Both the position numbers and the translations under genes were made by a program. From Proteobacteria bacterium UBA6920 (lineage in GTDB: Bacteria > Pseudomonadota > Gammaproteobacteria > SG8-11), in assembly GCA_002448875.1 (NCBI GenBank), contig DKAS01000252.1:220-7662 (forward strand): a stretch of DNA of 7,443 bases, given 5' to 3'. The notes beneath the pieces were generated by a model. That model worked only from the letters and a program-made list of their open reading frames with translations. It was not told the origin of the DNA and made no database searches. Shown here piece by piece: positions 1 through 5,984 of this stretch. Position 1 is the stretch's first letter, and each line of letters opens with the position of its first letter.

Positions 1-228
1 CCGCACCAGGCCAATATCCGCATTATCACCGCCACCGCCAAGAAACTGAAAATGAGCATGGACAGGGTGGTGGTGACCGTGGGCGAGCACGGCAATACTT
101 CTGCGGCGTCGGTGCCGCTGGCGCTGGATGTTGCCATCCGCGAGGGACGCATCAAGCGCGGTGACGTGCTGCTGCTGGAGGCCTTTGGCGGCGGTTTCAC
201 CTGGGGCGCCATCCTTTTGCAGTATTGA
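1..228 (+). CDS. fabH: 3-oxoacyl-ACP synthase III (KAS III), C-terminal 75 residues
   Basis: This is the 3' end of fabH; the gene begins before the window. KAS III starts fatty-acid synthesis in the cytoplasm by condensing acetyl-CoA with malonyl-ACP. The visible frame opens with PHQAN, which carries the catalytic His (fragment residue 2). It continues to [10 protein letters not shown], which carries the catalytic Asn (residue 32). The 30-residue spacing equals that of His244 and Asn274 in E. coli FabH. The conserved tail [10 protein letters not shown] lies just before the TGA stop at 226-228. The active-site Cys is in the missing upstream part. A 58-base gap follows before fabD; it has no evident terminator, so the two are probably co-transcribed. 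Identification is firm; only the N-terminal three quarters is unseen. Confidence 0.97.
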   Translation, partial: PHQANIRIITATAKKLKMSMDRVVVTVGEHGNTSAASVPLALDVAIREGRIKRGDVLLLEAFGGGFTWGAILLQY

Positions 229-286
229 AACGGCACTCGCATTTCGTTTTTGTCGCAACTAAGCAAACAGCAACGGGCAGAATTTT

Positions 287-1237
287 ATGAGTACATCCAA
301 ATCGCTGGCATTCGTATTTCCCGGACAGGGTTCGCAGGCGCTGGGCATGCTCAAAGAGCTGGCGGCCGCACAGCCGCTGGTGACGCAAACTTATGCCGAG
401 GCCTCCGCGGCCCTGGGCTACGATCTGTGGCAGGTGGTGCAGCAGGGTCCGGAGAGCGAGCTGAACCAGACCCATATCACCCAGCCGGCGATGCTGGCCG
501 CCGGTGTGGCGGTATGGCGGGTGTGGCTGCAGGCCGGCGGCGCGACCCCGGCGCTGATGGCCGGGCACAGCCTGGGTGAATACAGCGCGCTGGTATGCGC
601 CGGCGCCATGGCCTTCGCCGACGCCGTGCGTCTGGTGGCCGACCGTGGCCGTTTCATGCAGGAAGCGGTTCCCGCCGGCCAGGGCGCGATGGCCGCCATC
701 CTCGGTCTGGAGGATGAACAGGTGCGCCAGGCTTGCGCGCAGGCCGCTCAGGGGCAGATCGTAGCCGCGGTCAATTTCAATTCCGTGGGCCAGGTGGTCA
801 TTGCGGGGGACAAGAGCGCGGTGGAACGCGCTATTGCCGCGGCCAATGAACTGGGCGCCAAACGCGCCGTACTGTTGCCGGTCAGTGTGCCTTCCCACTG
901 TGCCCTGATGCAGCCGGCGGCGGAGCGGCTGCGTGCCCGTCTGGAACAGATACCGCTGCAGGCGCCGCAAATCGATGTGATCAACAACGCGGACGTGGCG
1001 GCGGCCCGGCAGCCGGCGGAAATTCGCGAAGCCCTGGTGCGCCAGCTGTACAGCCCGGTGCGCTGGGTGGAAACGGTGCAATCAATGGCGGGTCAGGGAA
1101 TTAAAACCCTGGTAGAATGCGGTCCTGGCAAAGTACTTACGGGGCTGGCCAAGCGCATTACTAAGGAAATCGCCACGGAGACCGTGTTCGATCCCGCCAG
1201 CCTCGACAAAACACTGACAGTAACAGGAGGCGCATAA
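287..1237 (+). CDS. fabD: Malonyl-CoA:ACP transacylase
   Basis: FabD moves the malonyl group from CoA to the phosphopantetheine arm of ACP, supplying the extender unit for every elongation cycle. The product is 316 residues (E. coli 309). FPGQGSQ is at residues 11-17, the nucleophile elbow GHSLG at 93-97 with catalytic Ser95, the malonyl-carboxylate-binding Arg120 in DRGRFMQ, and catalytic His204 in PSHC. All are offset by three from E. coli Gln11, Ser92, Arg117 and His201, so the whole catalytic set is intact. The ATG at 287 is chosen because FVFPGQGSQ begins within ten residues of it. The upstream ribosome-binding site is poor (GGGCAG around 275-280), which suggests modest or coupled initiation after fabH. 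The last codons contain the fabG Shine-Dalgarno, and the stop overlaps the fabG start by one base. Confidence 0.98.
   Translation: MSTSKSLAFVFPGQGSQALGMLKELAAAQPLVTQTYAEASAALGYDLWQVVQQGPESELNQTHITQPAMLAAGVAVWRVWLQAGGATPALMAGHSLGEYSALVCAGAMAFADAVRLVADRGRFMQEAVPAGQGAMAAILGLEDEQVRQACAQAAQGQIVAAVNFNSVGQVVIAGDKSAVERAIAAANELGAKRAVLLPVSVPSHCALMQPAAERLRARLEQIPLQAPQIDVINNADVAAARQPAEIREALVRQLYSPVRWVETVQSMAGQGIKTLVECGPGKVLTGLAKRITKEIATETVFDPASLDKTLTVTGGA
1225..1230 (+). promoter_or_regulatory. Shine-Dalgarno of fabG, inside the end of fabD
   Basis: A full AGGAGG lies six bases before the fabG ATG and is embedded in the last codons of fabD. With the TAATG stop/start overlap at 1235-1239, it indicates strong, coupled initiation of fabG by ribosomes finishing fabD. 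Confidence 0.9.
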
Positions 1238-1980
1238 TGGAGCTGCAAGGGGAAATCGCTCTGGTTACCGGAGCCAGCCGCGGCATAGGCCAGGCTTGCG
1301 CGATCAAACTGGGCTCCATGGGAGCCACCGTCATCGGCACCGCCACCTCGGAAAACGGCGCGGCCGCCATCAGCCAGTACCTGGCCGCCAATCAGGTCAA
1401 GGGTTGCGGCCTGATGCTCAACGTGGCCGACCAGGCCTCGATCGACAAAGTCATGGATAAGATCCAGACCGAATACGGCAATCCCTCCATTTTAGTGAAC
1501 AACGCCGGCATCACCCGCGACAATCTGCTGATGCGCATGAGTGACGACGAATGGAATGACATCATCAACACCAATCTCAGCTCGGTTTTCCGCCTGTCCA
1601 AGGCCTGCCTGCGCGGCATGACCAAGGCACGCAAGGGGCGTATTATCAGCATCACTTCCGTGGTTGGGGTCTCCGGCAACGCTGGACAAACCAACTATGC
1701 GGCCGCCAAGGCCGGCATCATCGGTTTCAGCAAATCGCTGGCCCGGGAAGTGGCTTCGCGCAACATCACCGTAAATTCCGTGGCGCCCGGGTTTATCGAC
1801 ACCGATATGACCCGTTCTCTGCCTGAGGAGCACAAGAAAGCCTTGTTGCAAATGGTGCCCTTGAATCGCCTTGGCAATGCCGAGGAAATAGCCGCCACCG
1901 TGGCCTTTCTGGCCTCGCCGGGAGCAGCATACATTACCGGCCAGACCCTGAACGTCAATGGCGGAATGTATATGAATTAA
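1237..1980 (+). CDS. fabG: 3-oxoacyl-ACP reductase (NADPH)
   Basis: FabG performs the first reduction of each elongation cycle, turning 3-oxoacyl-ACP into (R)-3-hydroxyacyl-ACP with NADPH. The 247-residue product is a classical short-chain dehydrogenase (E. coli FabG 244). The nucleotide-binding TGASRGIG is at residues 11-18 and NNAG at 88-91. The catalytic tetrad is Asn113, Ser141, Tyr154 and Lys158 (YAAAK), each three positions beyond E. coli Asn110, Ser138, Tyr151 and Lys155. PGFIDTDM around 184-191 and the C-terminal TGQTLNVNGGMYMN are typical of true FabG rather than other SDR enzymes. The ATG overlaps the fabD stop by one base and has an ideal Shine-Dalgarno. It appears to be the last gene of a fabH-fabD-fabG transcript, with a 234-base non-coding stretch after it. 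Confidence 0.98.
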   Translation: MELQGEIALVTGASRGIGQACAIKLGSMGATVIGTATSENGAAAISQYLAANQVKGCGLMLNVADQASIDKVMDKIQTEYGNPSILVNNAGITRDNLLMRMSDDEWNDIINTNLSSVFRLSKACLRGMTKARKGRIISITSVVGVSGNAGQTNYAAAKAGIIGFSKSLAREVASRNITVNSVAPGFIDTDMTRSLPEEHKKALLQMVPLNRLGNAEEIAATVAFLASPGAAYITGQTLNVNGGMYMN

Positions 1981-2022
1981 ACATTTAATAATTTGTTGTT
2001 ATAGGGTTAGGAAAATTTAGTG

Positions 2023-2056
2023 GTTTAAACAAGCTGTTGACGGGATAAGCTGTTGA
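2023..2056 (+). repeat. Palindrome plus 10-bp direct repeat upstream of acpP
   Basis: The perfect 8-bp palindrome GTTTAAAC (2023-2030) abuts the first copy of AAGCTGTTGA (2031-2040). An identical second copy lies at 2047-2056, a 16-base period. Each copy ends in a -35-like TTGA (TTGACG at 2037, TTGAAA at 2053), but neither has a good -10 at a normal distance. It lies in the AT-rich left part of the fabG-acpP gap. A regulator-binding site is a reasonable inference; no known operator consensus is recognised. Confidence 0.55.
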
Positions 2057-2104
2057 AAACAGTACCATCCTGGACGCTGCTCGGGCCGCTGATGGTCACC
2101 CAGG

Positions 2105-2129
2105 GCGCAGCCGCTCTTTCCGGCCGCGC
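2105..2129 (+). terminator. GC-rich hairpin between fabG and acpP, possible terminator
   Basis: The arm at 2105-2113 (GCGCAGCCG) pairs with 2121-2129 (CGGCCGCGC). This gives eight G-C pairs with one internal A/C mismatch around a seven-base loop. No run of T follows (the next bases are TTAGTTGTGG), so it is not a standard intrinsic terminator. It could be a weak or factor-assisted end of the fabHDG transcript, since the best candidate acpP promoter starts just after it. Confidence 0.35.
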
Positions 2130-2135
2130 TTAGTT

Positions 2136-2165
2136 GTGGCATCAGGCTTGAGATTTCAATAGAAT
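2136..2165 (+). promoter_or_regulatory. Candidate sigma70 promoter for acpP
   Basis: TAGAAT at 2160-2165 matches the -10 consensus at five of six positions. GTGGCA at 2136-2141 matches the -35 consensus at four of six, with an 18-base spacer. Transcription would begin near 2172 and leave a leader of about 43 bases carrying the acpP Shine-Dalgarno. A separate promoter fits the need for ACP in large excess over the enzymes. The call is from consensus matching by eye only. Confidence 0.4.
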
Positions 2166-2197
2166 ACCGTCCGCAGCGTAACGCTGGTTATAAATTT

Positions 2198-2204
2198 GGG
2201 AGGA
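2198..2204 (+). promoter_or_regulatory. Shine-Dalgarno of acpP
   Basis: GGGAGGA ends ten bases before the acpP ATG and is set in an AT-rich leader (TATAAATTT before it, AAATATA after it) that should be weakly structured. This matches high-level translation of ACP. Confidence 0.8.
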
Positions 2205-2214
2205 AATATACGCT

Positions 2215-2457
2215 ATGAGCACAGTACAAGAGCGCGTTAAGAAGATAGTAGTCGAGCAGTTGGGCGTGAAAGAAGAGGACATCAGCGATTCCGCTTCCTT
2301 TGTCGACGATCTTGGCGCAGATTCCCTGGACACAGTGGAATTAGTCATGGCTCTGGAAGAGGAATTCGAAACGGAAATTCCCGATGAAGACGCGGAAAAA
2401 ATTACTACGGTAAAGCAGGCGATTGACTATATCACTGCGCATACCAGTCATAACTAA
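2215..2457 (+). CDS. acpP: Acyl carrier protein
   Basis: ACP is the small acidic cytoplasmic protein that carries growing acyl chains as thioesters on a 4'-phosphopantetheine arm. It is the substrate carrier for FabD, FabG, FabF and FabH encoded around it. The product has 80 residues (E. coli 78). The arm attachment motif [10 protein letters not shown] places the modified Ser at residue 37 counting Met, equal to Ser36 of mature E. coli ACP. Helix 2 ([23 protein letters not shown]) is rich in Glu and Asp, as needed for docking to partner enzymes. The ATG at 2215 follows a strong Shine-Dalgarno. By hand count the gene is about 47% GC, well below the flanking genes, consistent with selected codons in a very highly expressed gene. 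It has its own leader and a hairpin after it, so it may be made as a short abundant mRNA. Confidence 0.98.
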   Translation: MSTVQERVKKIVVEQLGVKEEDISDSASFVDDLGADSLDTVELVMALEEEFETEIPDEDAEKITTVKQAIDYITAHTSHN

Positions 2458-2472
2458 TATCGTATGACCAAC

Positions 2473-2500
2473 CGCTGCCACCAGTTCGGTGGCGGCGTTT
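2473..2500 (+). terminator. Terminator-like hairpin between acpP and fabF
   Basis: The arm at 2473-2482 (CGCTGCCACC) pairs over ten positions with 2488-2497 (GGTGGCGGCG). One pair is a U-G wobble, and the loop is AGTTC. Only three T follow before A, so termination would be partial. This position suits an attenuator that leaves most transcripts as acpP alone and lets a fraction continue into fabF and the genes beyond. Confidence 0.6.
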
Positions 2501-2546
2501 ACCCGTCCTCAGTGTACCGTATCGCTAATATATAACAGGTGTTCTC

Positions 2547-3785
2547 TTGACTCGCAGACGTGTCGTTGTCACCGGCTTAGGCATGGTTTCCCCCGTAGGT
2601 TTGAACGTAAAGGATTCCTGGGCCAAGATACTTGAAGGCAAAGGCGGCATCGGCCCGCTGACGCATTTTGACGTCAGCGCGTTTCCGACACGTTTTGGCG
2701 GCTCGGTCTGGGGTTTTGACCCGGCGGTAGCGATACCGGCCAAAGAATTGAAGAAAATGGATGCTTTTATCCAGTATGGTCTGGTGGCATCCAAGGAAGC
2801 CATAGAAGATTCCGGTCTGGTGATCACCGAGGAAAACGCACCCATGGTGGGCGTGGCCCTGGGTTCCGGCATCGGTGGTCTGGGCAGCATCGAGAAAGGT
2901 TACGACAACTATCTCAAGGGCGGTCCACGCAAGGTTTCGCCGTTTTTCGTGCCCAGCACCATCATCAATATGATTTCAGGCAATCTGTCCATCATGTACG
3001 GCATGAAGGGTCCGAACCTGGCGACGGTATCGGCCTGCGCCACCGCCACCCATTCCATCGGCGAAGCCGCCCGTATCATCGAGTACGGCGATGCCGACGT
3101 GATGATCGCCGGCGGCGCCGAGATGGCCACCACCCCCTGTGGATTGGGCGGCTTCTGCGCGGCGCGTGCGCTGTCCAGTCGCAACGATGATCCCGCGACC
3201 GCCAGCCGTCCCTGGGATAAAGATCGGGACGGTTTCGTCCTCAGCGACGGCGCCGGCGTGCTGGTGCTGGAAGAATACGAATTCGCCAAAAAACGCGGCG
3301 CGCGCATTTACGCCGAAGTCAGTGGTTACGGCATGAGCGGCGACGCTTACCACATGACCTCGCCGTCCGAAGGCGGCGACGGCGCCCGCCGGTGCATGTT
3401 GAGCGCGCTGCGCAACGCTCATTTGAATCCGGAGCAGGTCAGTTATATCAATGCCCATGGCACCTCCACGCCAGCCGGGGATCTGGCGGAAACTTTTGCG
3501 ATCAAGGGTGCGTTCGGTGACCACGCCTATAAGGTCGCCATCAGTTCCACCAAGTCCATGACCGGCCACCTGCTGGGAGCTGCCGGCGGCATCGAGGCCA
3601 TTTTCAGCGCCCTGGCGATACGCGATCAGGTGGCGCCGCCCACCATCAATCTGTTCAACCAGGATCCGCAGTGTGATCTGGATTTCGTGCCGCATACGGC
3701 GCGGCAGATGAAGATCGATGTGGTGATGTCCAACTCCTTCGGATTCGGCGGCACCAATGCCACCCTGGTCTTTAACCGGATCTGA
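2547..3785 (+). CDS. fabF: 3-oxoacyl-ACP synthase II (KAS II)
   Basis: FabF elongates acyl-ACP with malonyl-ACP and in E. coli is the enzyme that extends palmitoleoyl- to cis-vaccenoyl-ACP. The 412-residue product nearly equals E. coli FabF (413). The catalytic triad is complete: Cys164 in [11 protein letters not shown], His304 in NAHGTST and His341 in STKSMTGH, plus Lys336. The C-terminal [15 protein letters not shown] is also present. The start is TTG at 2547. The frame has a stop at 2526 and no ATG or GTG between, and the conserved RRVVVTGLG begins three residues in; the next ATG (residue 13) would cut the first beta strand. A short AGG (2537-2539) sits seven bases upstream. The weak start and preceding hairpin imply lower output than acpP. 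The last 29 bases overlap pabB. Confidence 0.97.
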   Translation: MTRRRVVVTGLGMVSPVGLNVKDSWAKILEGKGGIGPLTHFDVSAFPTRFGGSVWGFDPAVAIPAKELKKMDAFIQYGLVASKEAIEDSGLVITEENAPMVGVALGSGIGGLGSIEKGYDNYLKGGPRKVSPFFVPSTIINMISGNLSIMYGMKGPNLATVSACATATHSIGEAARIIEYGDADVMIAGGAEMATTPCGLGGFCAARALSSRNDDPATASRPWDKDRDGFVLSDGAGVLVLEEYEFAKKRGARIYAEVSGYGMSGDAYHMTSPSEGGDGARRCMLSALRNAHLNPEQVSYINAHGTSTPAGDLAETFAIKGAFGDHAYKVAISSTKSMTGHLLGAAGGIEAIFSALAIRDQVAPPTINLFNQDPQCDLDFVPHTARQMKIDVVMSNSFGFGGTNATLVFNRI

Positions 3786-5151
3786 ACTCCCGACGGCGTT
3801 AACCGGCAGAATCCGTCAACCGACCCGGCTGGTTCCCGGCGTCGATCTTACGCGTCTGCAGGCCCTGCACAGCGAGCGTTATCCCTATCTGCTGCAGAGC
3901 ATCAGCCGCGGTACCGCCCAGGCACGCTACGACATACTCTGCGCCTTTCCCCAGGAAACCGTCTCACTGGCGTCCCTGGCCGAGGGCGCGCCGGATTTCC
4001 TCGGTATTCTCGATCGTTTTACCCGCGAACCTGATGTTCCTGCCGATGCGACGGCCGACCTGCCGTTCGTCGGCGGCTGGTTCGTCTATCTCGGTTATGA
4101 GATGGCGGCGCAGATCGAACCGGTACTGCGCCCGGCGCTGCGCCATGCACCGCCGCTGCCTGTGGCTTTCGCCAGCCACACGCCCGCGGCGCTGGTGCAC
4201 GACCACCAGCAGCAATGCACCTACGTGGTCACCCAGCCAGGCTGGGAACACTTGACGGCGAAGATCCTGCACGATATCGAGGCCAGCCTGCGTTTGCGCG
4301 TCGCCGATATCGAACCACAGCCGGCCCGCGTGCTGGAGGAACCTGACGATCACTACTGCGACGCGGTAACGCGCATTCAGCGTTACATCCGCGAGGGCGA
4401 CGTGTTTCAGGTCAATCTGTCCCGCGCCTGGTGGCTGGAATTCGCCGCCGACCTGCCGGCGCAGACGCTGTACCGTCGCCTGTGCCGGCACAATCCCGCG
4501 CCTTTTGCCGCCTGTGTCTACCACAATGACGTGGTGCTGATGAGTTCGTCGCCAGAGCGGCTGTTCAAACTGGAGAAGGATATCCTGCAGACGCGGCCGA
4601 TCGCCGGTACCCGACCGCGCTACGCGCAGCACGACGAGGATCTGGCCAGTTCCCGCGATTTGCTCTCGCATCCCAAGGAACGGGCCGAACACATCATGCT
4701 GATCGATCTGGAACGCAACGACCTGGGCAGAATCTGCGTGCCGGGGTCGGTGCGAGTCAGCGAGCTGATGACTCTGGAAAGCTACGCCCATGTGCATCAC
4801 ATCGTCTCCAACGTGCAGGGCAGGGTGCCGCCGGCCACCAGCCCCGGCGAGATTATTCGCGCCCTGTTTCCCGGCGGCACCATCACCGGCTGTCCCAAGG
4901 TGCGCTGCATGCAGATCATCGCCGAACTGGAAGCGGCGCCGCGCGGCGCCTACACCGGCGCCGTCGGTTACATCAGTGCCAACGGCAATATGGACTTCAA
5001 CATCCTGATTCGCACCCTGACCTTGCGCGGCCGGCAGGCGCATTTTCGCACCGGCGCCGGCATCGTCGCCGATTCCGATCCGCAGCGCGAATTACAGGAG
5101 ACCCGGGCCAAGGCCCGGGGATTGCTTCTGGCTCTGGGCGTCACGCGGTGA
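3757..5151 (+). CDS. pabB: Aminodeoxychorismate synthase component I (chorismate-binding subunit)
   Basis: The 464-residue product is a chorismate-binding enzyme of the PabB/TrpE family. PabB converts chorismate to 4-amino-4-deoxychorismate for folate, using ammonia from a PabA glutaminase not seen here. PabB-like features are LPFVGG at 102-107, [10 protein letters not shown] at 214-223 (TrpE has QVVPSR), [12 protein letters not shown] at 314-325 and FPGGTITG at 371-378. The adjoining pabC supports PabB. Oddly, the signature reads PIAGT (281-285) with Ala283, the TrpE residue, where E. coli PabB has Lys274; GCPKVRC (378-384) replaces GAPKVRA. ATG 3757 is the only ordinary start: the frame has a stop at 3724, and no ATG, GTG or TTG follows before the conserved YLLQS. 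It lies inside fabF, giving a 29-base overlap. An anthranilate synthase role is the less likely alternative. Confidence 0.88.
   Translation: MPPWSLTGSELPTALTGRIRQPTRLVPGVDLTRLQALHSERYPYLLQSISRGTAQARYDILCAFPQETVSLASLAEGAPDFLGILDRFTREPDVPADATADLPFVGGWFVYLGYEMAAQIEPVLRPALRHAPPLPVAFASHTPAALVHDHQQQCTYVVTQPGWEHLTAKILHDIEASLRLRVADIEPQPARVLEEPDDHYCDAVTRIQRYIREGDVFQVNLSRAWWLEFAADLPAQTLYRRLCRHNPAPFAACVYHNDVVLMSSSPERLFKLEKDILQTRPIAGTRPRYAQHDEDLASSRDLLSHPKERAEHIMLIDLERNDLGRICVPGSVRVSELMTLESYAHVHHIVSNVQGRVPPATSPGEIIRALFPGGTITGCPKVRCMQIIAELEAAPRGAYTGAVGYISANGNMDFNILIRTLTLRGRQAHFRTGAGIVADSDPQRELQETRAKARGLLLALGVTR
5102..5119 (+). repeat. Perfect GC inverted repeat near the end of pabB
   Basis: CCCGGGCC (5102-5109) and GGCCCGGG (5112-5119) are exact inverted copies separated by AA. 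In RNA this gives a seven-pair all-GC stem with a CAAG loop, ending 28 bases before the pabC GTG. It encodes part of the conserved ETRAKARG segment, so protein constraint may explain some of it. It could also shape ribosome flow into pabC. Confidence 0.5.
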
Positions 5152-5984
5152 ACTCCCTGGTCAACGGCGAGGCTCGGGACAGTCTGCCGCTTGCCGATCG
5201 CGGGCTGAGCTATGGCGATGGCCTGTTCGAAACCGTGTTCATCAAAAACGGCCGGCCGCGTTTCTGGCCAAAGCATCTGCAGCGCCTGCAGAACGGATGT
5301 GCCGCACTGGGCATCGCGCCGCCAGCGGCCGTCACGCTGCGTCAGGAAATTGCTCAGTTATTCGCCGACGGCGGTGACGGCGTCTTGAAAATCATTGTCA
5401 CCCGCGGCAGCGGTGGTCGCGGCTACTACAGTGACACCAGCCTGGCGCCGACCCGGATTCTCACCCGGCACACGCTGCCGGCCTATCCCACAGCTTACTG
5501 GCAGGACGGCATTGCCGCGCGCCTGTGTCAGACGTCCTTGAGTTGTCAACCGCGCCTGGCCGGCATCAAACACCTCAATCGTCTGGAGCAGGTCCTGGCA
5601 CGGCGCGAATGGGCGGACGGGCCCTGGGTCGAGGGATTGATGCTGGACGCCGCGGGCCGGGTGATCGAGGGCATCATGAGCAATGTGTTTCTGGTGCAGG
5701 GTGAGCAGATCAGCACACCGAACTTGGATCGTTGCGGCGTGCAGGGTATTATGCGGGGACAGGTCCTGGAAATGTTGAGCGCCGCCGGCAGGCCGGTGCG
5801 GATACGCGCCGTGGCTCAAGAAGAACTGTGGACGGCCGACGAATTGTTCGTTACCAACAGTCTCATCGGCATCTGGCCGGTCAAATCCCTGGACGCGCGG
5901 CAAGTTTACCGCACGACCGTGGTCAAGACCTTGCAAAGGATGTTGGGACAAGTATTGCAGCACAATGATGAAAGCGTTGTTTAA
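5148..5984 (+). CDS. pabC: Aminodeoxychorismate lyase (PLP-dependent)
   Basis: PabC removes pyruvate from 4-amino-4-deoxychorismate to give 4-aminobenzoate, a folate precursor, and so acts directly after PabB. The 278-residue product (E. coli 269) is a fold-type IV PLP enzyme. It has LADRGLSYGDGLFETV at 15-30, VTRGSGGRGY at 84-93 and AGIKHLNRLEQVL at 138-150, where Lys141 should form the Schiff base with PLP. Glu174 in VIEGIMSNVF, GVQGIMRG at 197-204 and ADELFVTNSL at 230-239 also fit. IKHLNRLEQVL is the same as in E. coli PabC and argues against a branched-chain or D-amino-acid aminotransferase. The start is GTG at 5148, overlapping the pabB stop as GTGA, a classic coupling arrangement with little Shine-Dalgarno of its own. 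Its end overlaps mltG by 20 bases. Confidence 0.95.
   Translation: MNSLVNGEARDSLPLADRGLSYGDGLFETVFIKNGRPRFWPKHLQRLQNGCAALGIAPPAAVTLRQEIAQLFADGGDGVLKIIVTRGSGGRGYYSDTSLAPTRILTRHTLPAYPTAYWQDGIAARLCQTSLSCQPRLAGIKHLNRLEQVLARREWADGPWVEGLMLDAAGRVIEGIMSNVFLVQGEQISTPNLDRCGVQGIMRGQVLEMLSAAGRPVRIRAVAQEELWTADELFVTNSLIGIWPVKSLDARQVYRTTVVKTLQRMLGQVLQHNDESVV

Noticed and set aside
197..1081. Long reverse-strand open frame opposite fabD (294 codons)
   Set aside because: It is antisense to an intact, fully conserved fabD. The translation is rich in Arg, His and Gly, as typical for mirror frames of high-GC genes, and has no recognisable domain.
2189..2194. TATAAA as an acpP -10 box
   Set aside because: There is no -35 at 15-19 bases upstream, and the start site would fall on or after the Shine-Dalgarno.
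2529..2536. TATAAC-like -10 just before fabF
   Set aside because: The -10 match is good, but no -35 is found at a proper distance, and transcription would begin a few bases before the TTG and lose the AGG ribosome-binding site.
4935..4950. GGCGCC-GCGC-GGCGCC inverted repeat inside pabB
   Set aside because: It is short, self-palindromic and encodes an Ala/Pro/Arg/Gly stretch; it is expected by chance in GC-rich coding sequence and is not near a junction.
3964..5043. Long reverse-strand open frame opposite pabB (359 codons)
   Set aside because: It is a shadow of the real pabB reading frame in GC-rich DNA, with no recognisable motifs and biased Arg/Gln/His composition.
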